From an uncultured Synergistales bacterium (GTDB lineage: Bacteria > Synergistota > Synergistia > Synergistales > Aminobacteriaceae), in the NCBI GenBank assembly GCA_905233295.1, contig CAJODX010000039.1, forward strand, positions 16,463-22,851: 6,389 bases of DNA, read 5' to 3'. This document shows, piece by piece, positions 1 through 5,879 of this stretch. The number at the start of each line of letters is the position of its first letter. Within the stretch, counting starts at the first letter, position 1. The notes beneath the pieces were generated by a model, which saw only the letters and a program-made list of their open reading frames with translations, ran no database searches and was not told where the DNA came from. The position numbers were made by a program, and so were the translations under genes.

Positions 1-447
1 GGCGCGATTAAAAATCCTTCGTTAATCTCCGAGGCTGCGAAACTTTACGGCTCACAGTGCGTTGTAATCTCTGCTGATGTTAAACGTGTTGACGGTGAAT
101 TTCACGTTTTTGCACGGGGTGGGCGCGATGATACGGGCATTGAAGCAATCGGCTGGATAAAAAAATGCGTTGATAACGGCGCGGGTGAAGTCGTGTTAAA
201 TTCAATCGACACTGACGGTGTGAAAAAAGGTTTTGACTTGGAAATGTTAAAAGCCGTCTGCGATGTCGTGAATGTTCCTGTAATAGCATCAGGCGGTGCA
301 GGGTGCATTGAAGATTTCATAACGTTATTCAAAACTGTTCCGAACGTTGACGCAGGCTTGGCAGCTTCGATTTTCCATTTTGGAGAAGTTTCGATAAAAG
401 ATTTGAAAATTCAAATGAAAAACGAAAATATTTCCGTCAGACTGTGA
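1..447 (+). CDS. hisF: Imidazole glycerol phosphate synthase subunit HisF (C-terminal part, 5' end outside window)
   Basis: HisF is the cyclase half of imidazole glycerol phosphate synthase. With ammonia from HisH it turns PRFAR into imidazole glycerol phosphate and AICAR in cytoplasmic histidine synthesis. The frame is open from base 1 to a TGA at 445-447 and gives 148 residues. Comparison with Thermotoga HisF from memory puts about 104 residues beyond the left edge and gives a normal total of about 252. The second half of the (beta/alpha)8 barrel is visible. ADVKRVDGE carries the Asp equivalent to catalytic Asp130 (residue 26 here), and LNSIDTDG carries the equivalent of Asp176 (residue 72). 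VIASGGAG and LAASIFHFGE form the phosphate-binding end. The N-terminal catalytic Asp11 region is not in view. The start and any upstream his genes are also outside. The gene converges on waaA. I see no frameshift, and identification is secure. Confidence 0.96.
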   Translation, partial: GAIKNPSLISEAAKLYGSQCVVISADVKRVDGEFHVFARGGRDDTGIEAIGWIKKCVDNGAGEVVLNSIDTDGVKKGFDLEMLKAVCDVVNVPVIASGGAGCIEDFITLFKTVPNVDAGLAASIFHFGEVSIKDLKIQMKNENISVRL

Positions 448-451
448 AACA

Positions 452-473
452 CCGCCACTTATGGAAGCGGCGG
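452..473. terminator. Hairpin between convergent hisF and waaA, possible bidirectional terminator
   Basis: A 9-bp stem (452-460 with 465-473) with a 4-nt loop lies 4 nt after the hisF stop and 10 nt after the waaA stop. Read on the minus strand all nine pairs form, one as G-U. Read on the plus strand one pair becomes an A-C mismatch. The flanking T-runs are weak on both sides (TGTTT on minus, CTTCCTAATTCT on plus). Termination is therefore plausible but not textbook, and it fits the waaA direction better. Position between convergent stops is the main support. Confidence 0.55.
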
Positions 474-483
474 CTTCCTAATT

Positions 484-1761
484 CTATAAGTAAAATAATT
501 CAATTTCAGCCCAAGTCTTTTTCGCTGCACCTCCGAGAGTTTTGAAATATTCATCGCAGTCTTTCAACGCTTTTGTTACTGCAGCAGAATCCAGACGCTC
601 CTCCCATGCGCGGGCAAGTTCAGCATCGCTACTGACACGTATTGCCGCCCCCATCGCGTCCATTCGTTCAGTGTCGGGAAAATCCGTCATACACGGACCG
701 TGAATAGCTGGAAGTCCGAACAACGCAGGTTCAAAAGGATTTTGTCCGCCTTTTTCAACAAGACTTCCGCCAATGAAAACAGCATCAGCCGCAGCGTAAA
801 GGTCAAATAAAATTCCGATTTTGTCAACGACAATGACATCGAGATTTATTTTTTTACGGTCGGGAGAAATCCGCGACAATAAATCAGCGTTGAGTTCGTG
901 ATACGGCAGAACAGCGGCAACTGTCATTAAAGCTCTGTCAGGGTGTCTCGGAACAATAATGAGTCTTGCGTCAGGAAATTTTTTGCGGACGATTCTGAAT
1001 GCCGAAATAACAATTTCATCTTCACCCGGATGCGTGCTGCCGGCAACAAAAAGAGGCGCATTATCTCTACGAAGCCATTCCCATTTTTCCGGACCTGTAA
1101 CTTTACGCCGGTCTAAAAGAGCGTCAACCTTGCAGTCGCCTGTTACAACGATTTTTTCGTCAGGAACTCCCAACGTTAAAAATTTTTCGCGGTCATCTTC
1201 AAAACGAACCATTATTTTGTCAAGACATTCAAGAACGCCCTGCCAAAAATATTTAGTGCGTCTAAGACGTTTGAAACTTTTTTCTGAAATTCTTCCGTTG
1301 GCAAGAAACGCGGGAATTTTTCTAGCCTTCAGCTCAGCGAGCATCTCCGGCCACAATTCCGTTTCCATAGCGATATAAATCGAAGGTTTTATATTATCCA
1401 GAGCGCGTGTTACGAATTTTCGCGAGTCTAAAGGTCCGTAAAAAATTTTTGCGACACTCCCAGACAATAATTTTTCAGCCATGTTCCGACCCGTTGATGT
1501 TACTGTCGATATGACACATGGAAGAGGACTTTTGCTTTTTATTCTGCGGATAAGGGAACTCGCCGACTGAACCTCGCCGACCGATACAGCGTGAATCCAT
1601 ATCGCGCCTTCAGGAACGCCTGAGATTTCGCCTAGACGTTCGGAAATTTCGCCTTTATATTTTCGTTTTAAAAATTTAAGTCCTCCAAGTCTGAAAAAAT
1701 TTTCGATGCAGAACCTGTAAACAGCCATTCCGGCTTTATAAAAAAATTTTTTTGATTTCAT
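484..1761 (-). CDS. waaA: 3-deoxy-D-manno-octulosonic acid (Kdo) transferase
   Basis: WaaA (KdtA, CAZy GT30) moves Kdo from CMP-Kdo onto lipid IVA at the cytoplasmic face of the inner membrane, starting the LPS core. The protein has 425 residues, the same length as E. coli WaaA. A basic, hydrophobic N-terminus (about residues 5-35) should anchor it to the membrane. The N-terminal GT-B domain shows WIHAVSVGEV (55-64) with the expected catalytic Glu63, and AMETELWPE (131-139). The C-terminal domain shows GSTHPGED (241-248), PRHPDR (271-276) and GGSLVEKGGQNPFEPA (331-346), the CMP-Kdo-binding signature. The ATG at 1761 is chosen because an in-frame TGA lies 13 codons upstream and no better start exists. 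Its ribosome-binding site is weak (GAAG, 5-nt gap). It appears to be transcribed alone from the promoter at 1892-1921. Whether it adds one or two Kdo units cannot be read from sequence. Confidence 0.95.
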   Translation of the reverse strand: MKSKKFFYKAGMAVYRFCIENFFRLGGLKFLKRKYKGEISERLGEISGVPEGAIWIHAVSVGEVQSASSLIRRIKSKSPLPCVISTVTSTGRNMAEKLLSGSVAKIFYGPLDSRKFVTRALDNIKPSIYIAMETELWPEMLAELKARKIPAFLANGRISEKSFKRLRRTKYFWQGVLECLDKIMVRFEDDREKFLTLGVPDEKIVVTGDCKVDALLDRRKVTGPEKWEWLRRDNAPLFVAGSTHPGEDEIVISAFRIVRKKFPDARLIIVPRHPDRALMTVAAVLPYHELNADLLSRISPDRKKINLDVIVVDKIGILFDLYAAADAVFIGGSLVEKGGQNPFEPALFGLPAIHGPCMTDFPDTERMDAMGAAIRVSSDAELARAWEERLDSAAVTKALKDCDEYFKTLGGAAKKTWAEIELFYL

Positions 1762-1891
1762 AATAACTTCAATCCCGCAAAAGAGGTAAACGTTTTTTCA
1801 CTCCTGCGACAAACTCCAGTGATATAAAACACGAAGAGAAATAAAATTCTCGAAAAAATATTTATCGTTCGGTAGTTTTATCTTTACATGT

Positions 1892-1921
1892 ATTTTATTA
1901 TGCCGCAGCTTTATATGTCAA
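1892..1921 (-). promoter_or_regulatory. Sigma70-type promoter for waaA
   Basis: On the minus strand a perfect -35 TTGACA (1916-1921) is followed after 18 nt by TAAAAT (1892-1897), five of six matches to the -10 consensus. Upstream, 1930-1980 is almost pure A/T with T-tracts, like an UP element. Transcription should start near 1885, giving a waaA leader of about 120 nt. The leader (1762-1885) holds no convincing gene. It has a small weak hairpin (GAGAA/TTCTC) and an AGGAG too far from the waaA start to serve it. No operator is recognised. Confidence 0.7.
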
Positions 1922-1970
1922 CGCTTGAGAGAGATAATCCAAATATAAATAAAATAAAAATATTTAAATT

Positions 1971-2005
1971 AAAAAAAAAAGCCCTTGCCGGTTTACGACA
2001 GGGGC
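1971..2005 (-). terminator. Intrinsic terminator of the mgl operon
   Basis: Read on the minus strand, GCCCCTGTCG (2005-1996) pairs with CGGCAAGGGC (1990-1981) across a 5-nt loop. The stem is 10 bp with one C-A mismatch and one U-G pair, and ten Ts follow directly (1980-1971). It begins 13 nt after the mglC stop. It separates the mgl operon from waaA, which has its own promoter just downstream. On the plus strand the hairpin is also followed by eight Ts after a 4-nt gap, but no plus-strand gene feeds into it. Confidence 0.9.
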
Positions 2006-2018
2006 AGAATTTTTTTTG

Positions 2019-3242
2019 TTATTTCCTGCGGTATTTCGTTAAGTCGATTGCAACAGCAACTGCGATGATTACGCCCTTGATGACCTGCTGCCACATCGGC
2101 GAAACGTTTATAAACTGAAGACCGTACTGAATAACCGTGAAGATCAAAACGCCCATCACAATGCCGCCGACTTTTCCGATACCGCCGCTCATTGACACTC
2201 CTCCGACAACGCAAGCCGCGATAGCGTCAGTTTCATAACCGTTGCCGTAGTTGTTCGTAGCTCCGGCTGTACGTGCAGCTTCGAGAACTCCTGCTATGCC
2301 ATAAAGGAACGAAGCAAGAATAAATATGAACATAATATTTCTGAAAACGTTGATGCCGGCGACCACTGCTGCTTCACGGTTACCGCCGATAGCGTAAACG
2401 TTTTTGCCGAAAACTGTTTTATTGAGAACAAACCAGATTATTACGCAGATTACTAAGGATATAGGAATTAAAATTGAAATTCCAGGGAAGCCCGGATAAA
2501 TTCCCTGAAATAATCTCATCTGCCCAATCTGTGCAAAGTCAGGTCTGATACCTCCGATAGGCTGTGAATTGTTGGGCGGCATATCGAAGTAAAGAGAGCA
2601 GGCTCCGTAAATAATAACTTGCGTTGCCAGCGTCGCGATGAACGGGTGCATTTCATATTTTGCTACGAGGAAACCGTTTAACGCGCCGAATAGCATACAG
2701 GCAAGGACAGCTGCGGCTATTGGTATCCATATAGATACTTGCGGTAAGTCAGGGAAGAAACGATTTGCGTACGTAGCTGTCTGCATCATTGAAGCTGAAA
2801 TTACAGCCGATAGTCCCACCATACGACCTGCACTGAGGTCTGTACCGGCAATCAATAACGCAAAACAGATTCCCAGAGCCATTATCAATTTCGTTGATGA
2901 CTGTGTGAGAATGTCAAGCGCAACTCGAATCTGCATGAAACGCGGCTGTAAAATGCAAATTACAACGACGAGTACGAGCATTGCCAGCAAAATCGCGTTG
3001 TTCGTGAGAAATTCTCCGAAAGATTTACTGCCGAGATCTAAATCATCTTCGGACTTTGCCTTTGACATAAAGCCCTTGAGAGCAAAGCCGAGACCGATGA
3101 GAATTAAAAATACCGGAAGGTCATAAATTTTTCTGTTGAGACCGAGAGGCTCTTTTGCAAAATAAAGAATTATTCCCAGCGCAAGGACTACAAGTCCTCC
3201 GACAGTGAACAGTTTTTTTGTTTTTGAAACATTTTCTGCCAT
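2019..3242 (-). CDS. mglC: Galactose/methyl galactoside ABC transporter permease MglC, with N-terminal extension
   Basis: This is the inner-membrane channel subunit of the Mgl galactose/glucose importer, of the BPD_transp_2 permease family. From about residue 73 it follows E. coli MglC closely. Landmarks are ILTQSS (111-116), GTDLSAGR (133-140), VYAIGGNREAA (282-292), and a C-terminal block with GATNN (327-331) and DAIAACVVGGVS (339-350). Many hydrophobic segments run through to about residue 400. The protein is 407 residues against 336 in E. coli. The excess is N-terminal and adds two predicted membrane segments (about 11-29 and 41-59) and a charged linker (60-72). The ATG at 3242 is the only plausible start, because no in-frame NTG lies between it and the AAGGAG element. 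That element sits an unusually long 13 nt upstream. The gene follows mglA by 27 nt and ends the operon. Confidence 0.94.
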   Translation of the reverse strand: MAENVSKTKKLFTVGGLVVLALGIILYFAKEPLGLNRKIYDLPVFLILIGLGFALKGFMSKAKSEDDLDLGSKSFGEFLTNNAILLAMLVLVVVICILQPRFMQIRVALDILTQSSTKLIMALGICFALLIAGTDLSAGRMVGLSAVISASMMQTATYANRFFPDLPQVSIWIPIAAAVLACMLFGALNGFLVAKYEMHPFIATLATQVIIYGACSLYFDMPPNNSQPIGGIRPDFAQIGQMRLFQGIYPGFPGISILIPISLVICVIIWFVLNKTVFGKNVYAIGGNREAAVVAGINVFRNIMFIFILASFLYGIAGVLEAARTAGATNNYGNGYETDAIAACVVGGVSMSGGIGKVGGIVMGVLIFTVIQYGLQFINVSPMWQQVIKGVIIAVAVAIDLTKYRRK

Positions 3243-3255
3243 GATAAATTTTTTT

Positions 3256-3260
3256 CTCCT
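3256..3260 (-). promoter_or_regulatory. Ribosome-binding site of mglC with long spacing
   Basis: AGGAG on the minus strand lies 13 nt before the ATG of mglC, longer than the usual 5-9 nt. The wider context ACGAAAGGAGA (3265-3255) matches 9 of 11 bases of the element found before mglA and the complete mglB. It lies in the 27-nt gap between mglA and mglC. Confidence 0.6.
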
Positions 3261-3269
3261 TTCGTTAAT

Positions 3270-4802
3270 TTACGCGGCGTTTTCTTTATGTCCTGCAAAC
3301 TGTGTTGCAAGTGCCATAATTTTTTCCTGAGTATATTCGCCTTTGTTCAAGAAACCCGTTACGCGACCTTCGCACATTACCATAATGCGGTCTGACATTC
3401 CCATGAGTTCGGGCATCTCCGACGAAATCATTATGATTGAGCGTCCGAGCGAGATCTGTTCAAGCATGATGTTGTAAATTTCATATTTTGCTCCGACATC
3501 AATGCCTCGTGTAGGTTCATCGAGAATCAGAATGTCCGAGTTTGTGAGAAGCCACCGCGCAATTAAAACTTTCTGCTGGTTTCCGCCGGAAAGATTTTGA
3601 ATCAAAGTCTGAAGGCTCGGTGTCTTGACGTTCAGCTTTTTGCACTCTTCGCCAGCGTCGATGCGCATTCTTTTTTCATTCAAAATTCCGAGACTTGCAT
3701 AATTTTTCTGATTCGCAATGACCGTATTTTCAAGAATGGGAAGAATCCCGAAAATTCCGGTTGCTCTGCGTTCTTCAGTGAGAAGGGCAAGACCTTTTGA
3801 TTTTGCGTACCCAGGATTTTTGTTTGTATATTTCGCGTTGTTCAGATAAATTTCGCCCGAAGCTATGCCGCGAAGACCGAAAAGAGCTTCGACAAACTCT
3901 GTTCTCTGTGCGCCGACAAGTCCGCCTATGCCTAAAATTTCCTGTTTGTGAAGTTCAAATGAAACGTCTTGGAAAGATTTTTTCAAAGGCGATGAAACGT
4001 GTTCAACCTTCAGGACAACTTCATCGCTCGGCTTGCCTTCACGCGGCGGGAACTGATTCGTCATTTCGCGCCCGACCATCTGTTTAATAATAAAGTCAAT
4101 CGTGAGTTTTTCGCCTTTATCGTCCGTTACAGGCCACGTGCCGACATACTGTCCGTCGCGCATTATCGTAACCTCATCGGAAATTTCGAGAATTTCTTTC
4201 ATCTTGTGGGATATATAAATGAAAGCAACTCCCTGCGCCCTTAAACGGTTGATAATCTTGAAAAGATGTTCGACTTCCCTGTCTGAAAGAGATGACGTAG
4301 GCTCATCAAGAATGATAATCTTCGCTTTCATATCGACAGCACGCGCAATCTCCATCATTTGAAGGATTGCCGCCGACTGTTCGCCTGCGAGCGCAAGAGG
4401 GTCAACGTCAAGCTCAAGGTCTTCAAAAAGAGCTTTCGTCTTGTCATACATGGACTTATGGTCAACAACTCCCATATGACCGGGGAATCTTCCAAGATAA
4501 ACATTTTCCATAACGGATCTGAATCTTATCGGGTGAAGTTCCTGATGCACCATTGCAATGCCCTGATCCATTGCCTGACGTGCCGAATGAATATTTACCT
4601 TTTTGCCTTCAAGGAAAATTTCGCCGCCGTCTGGATTGTAAATTCCGAAAAGACATTTCATCAGCGTTGACTTGCCGGCGCCATTCTCACCCATGAGGGC
4701 GTGAACCGTTCCGGCTCTGACGTTTAAATTTACGTTGTCGAGAGCTTTAACGCCGGGGAAAGTCTTTGTGATGTTTTTCATTTCGAGTAAAAAACCGCTC
4801 AC
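3270..4802 (-). CDS. mglA: Galactose/methyl galactoside ABC transporter ATP-binding protein MglA
   Basis: This is the cytoplasmic tandem ATPase that powers sugar import through MglC. Its 510 residues compare with 506 in E. coli MglA. Domain 1 has Walker A GENGAGKST (38-46), Q-loop HQE (86-88), Walker B IIILDEP (162-168) and switch His199. Its signature region (about 138-155) is degenerate, as in this family. Domain 2 has a degenerate Walker A without the Lys (GGLVGAQRTE, 293-302) and the family hallmark TEERR (342-346). It also has a perfect signature LSGGNQQK (404-411), Walker B LDEPTRGIDVGAK (427-439) and SSEMPEL (460-466). One competent ATP site (Walker A of domain 1 with signature of domain 2) is expected. 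The start is GTG at 4802. It overlaps the mglB stop by 4 nt (GTGA), implying translational coupling, and has AGGTGA 6 nt upstream. Starting there also aligns with the E. coli N-terminal LLEM motif. Confidence 0.96.
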   Translation of the reverse strand: MSGFLLEMKNITKTFPGVKALDNVNLNVRAGTVHALMGENGAGKSTLMKCLFGIYNPDGGEIFLEGKKVNIHSARQAMDQGIAMVHQELHPIRFRSVMENVYLGRFPGHMGVVDHKSMYDKTKALFEDLELDVDPLALAGEQSAAILQMMEIARAVDMKAKIIILDEPTSSLSDREVEHLFKIINRLRAQGVAFIYISHKMKEILEISDEVTIMRDGQYVGTWPVTDDKGEKLTIDFIIKQMVGREMTNQFPPREGKPSDEVVLKVEHVSSPLKKSFQDVSFELHKQEILGIGGLVGAQRTEFVEALFGLRGIASGEIYLNNAKYTNKNPGYAKSKGLALLTEERRATGIFGILPILENTVIANQKNYASLGILNEKRMRIDAGEECKKLNVKTPSLQTLIQNLSGGNQQKVLIARWLLTNSDILILDEPTRGIDVGAKYEIYNIMLEQISLGRSIIMISSEMPELMGMSDRIMVMCEGRVTGFLNKGEYTQEKIMALATQFAGHKENAA

Positions 4803-5797
4803 TTTTTCTCACCTCTCGTAACTTTCTGGTAAGGAATCCAGATATATTTGTTATCTGTAACCTCATAGCCGATGGATTTGACATCGCCGCCCGATGCAAG
4901 AGCGTTTGCAAGTCTCACAGCGGCTTTACCCTGATTGTCAGCGTCATTCAGGACTGTTCCGAGCATTTCGCCTTTGTCCATTGCGTCAAGGGCTGAAGCG
5001 TTTGCGTCAACTCCAACGACAGGGATATAAAAATCTTTATCGCCTTTGTTGTAATCGCTGTTCTTGAGTGCTTCGACCGCACCGAGAGCCATTTCGTCAT
5101 TGTTTGCGATGACAGCTTCGATATTTTCCGGACCGATTGACATTGCAAAACCGTTCATAATGTTCATAGCCTGAAGTTTGTCCCAGTTGGCAATGGCACT
5201 TGCGATTTCAACAGGTTCAATACCAGCGTTTTTAATAGCTTCAACAGAATATTTTGAACGCAAAATCATATCCTGATGTCCGTTCTGACCTTTTAACATG
5301 ACAAACTGAAGTTTGCCGTCGTGATTTTTATCGGCTTCGGGGTGCGACTTGAAATATTCAGCTATAAGCTCTCCAGCTTCAATGCCGGACTCTTCGGCTT
5401 TTGCTCCGACATAGTAAGCTTTTTCATAAGAATCTAACATTTCGGAAGCCGGCTCTCTGTTGATAAAAACAACGGGAATTCCTGCGGATTTCGCTTTGTC
5501 GATAACAGGCTGTGAAGCCATTCTGTCAACGGGATTGATGATCAAAACATTAACGCCTTCAGCAATGAAATTTTCGATTTGTTCATTCTGAGTTGTCTGG
5601 TCATCGCGTCCGTCAGCCATTTCGATTTTTGCGCCGAGTTTTGCAGCTTCATCTCCCATAGCGTTTCTGAAACGGAGCATAAACGCATCGTTGAATCTGT
5701 AAATGCACGCGCCTATTTTGATTTCGTCAGCGTTTGCAAAAGCCGTGAATGAAAAAATTAAAAGGAAAGTTAATAAAATTAAAAAAAGTTTACGCAA
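4799..5797 (-). CDS. mglB: D-galactose/D-glucose-binding periplasmic protein MglB (complete copy)
   Basis: This is the periplasmic receptor that delivers galactose or glucose to MglA/MglC. It has 332 residues, the usual length. A signal peptide (basic RK, hydrophobic 4-17) ends at a type I site after ANA (21-23), with no lipobox Cys. Every sugar contact known in E. coli MglB has a counterpart: Asp37, Phe39, Asn113, His174, Asp176, Arg180, Trp205, Asn233, Asp264 and Asn284. The calcium loop DKNHDGKLQ (156-164) and its partner Glu227 are also present, so galactose/glucose specificity is well supported. The start is TTG at 5797. It is preferred because AGGTGA lies 7 nt upstream and it yields a complete signal peptide, with no ATG available. 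The C-terminal tail is short and basic (TRGEKK). The stop overlaps the mglA start by 4 nt. A related mglB copy lies upstream across a hairpin. Confidence 0.95.
   Translation of the reverse strand: MRKLFLILLTFLLIFSFTAFANADEIKIGACIYRFNDAFMLRFRNAMGDEAAKLGAKIEMADGRDDQTTQNEQIENFIAEGVNVLIINPVDRMASQPVIDKAKSAGIPVVFINREPASEMLDSYEKAYYVGAKAEESGIEAGELIAEYFKSHPEADKNHDGKLQFVMLKGQNGHQDMILRSKYSVEAIKNAGIEPVEIASAIANWDKLQAMNIMNGFAMSIGPENIEAVIANNDEMALGAVEALKNSDYNKGDKDFYIPVVGVDANASALDAMDKGEMLGTVLNDADNQGKAAVRLANALASGGDVKSIGYEVTDNKYIWIPYQKVTRGEKK
4809..4814 (-). promoter_or_regulatory. Ribosome-binding site supporting the GTG start of mglA
   Basis: AGGTGA on the minus strand lies 6 nt before the GTG at 4802, inside the last codons of mglB. 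It fixes the GTG over the internal ATG seven codons later. It belongs to an 11-nt sequence ACGAGAGGTGA (4819-4809) that recurs exactly before the complete mglB. Confidence 0.8.
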
Positions 5798-5804
5798 GAA
5801 AAAT

Positions 5805-5810
5805 TCACCT
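5805..5810 (-). promoter_or_regulatory. Ribosome-binding site supporting the TTG start of mglB
   Basis: AGGTGA on the minus strand is followed by 7 nt (ATTTTTC) and TTG at 5797. The 11-nt context ACGAGAGGTGA (5815-5805) is identical to that before mglA. This site is the main reason to accept a TTG start. The signal peptide that begins there agrees with it. Confidence 0.8.
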
Positions 5811-5820
5811 CTCGTTCTGC

Positions 5821-5862
5821 AATTAAAGAAACCCCCGCCAAAATTTTAAATTTCAACGGGGG
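5821..5862 (-). terminator. Terminator-like hairpin between the two mglB copies
   Basis: On the minus strand CCCCCG (5862-5857) pairs perfectly with CGGGGG (5837-5832). The arms between continue through U-G and G-U pairs and an A/T stem, so up to 14 pairs close on a 3-nt loop. TTTCTTTAATT follows (5831-5821). It begins 17 nt after the stop of the upstream mglB copy and ends 35 nt before the next start. It could act as a partial terminator or as an mRNA 3'-end stabiliser for the upstream copy. Only 34 nt remain before the next gene, too few for a full promoter clear of the stem. Confidence 0.85.
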
Positions 5863-5879
5863 CATTGAACTTCAAAATT

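Noticed and set aside
959..1378. Plus-strand open frame of 139 codons opposite waaA
   Set aside because: The sense strand encodes conserved WaaA motifs over the same bases, while the antisense product is basic, serine-rich and unrecognisable.
1760..1834. Minus-strand mini-frame of 24 codons (GTG start) whose TGA overlaps the waaA ATG
   Set aside because: The overlap geometry would suit a coupled leader peptide, but there is no ribosome-binding site before the GTG and no codon pattern typical of attenuator peptides.
1888..2118. Plus-strand open frame of 76 codons starting in the waaA promoter region
   Set aside because: It runs through the promoter, the A-tract and terminator and into the antisense of mglC, has low-complexity lysine/isoleucine content and no ribosome-binding site.
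2638..3126. Plus-strand open frame of 162 codons opposite mglC
   Set aside because: It is fully antisense to a clear permease gene, shows no recognisable motif, and is a by-product of that gene's codon use.
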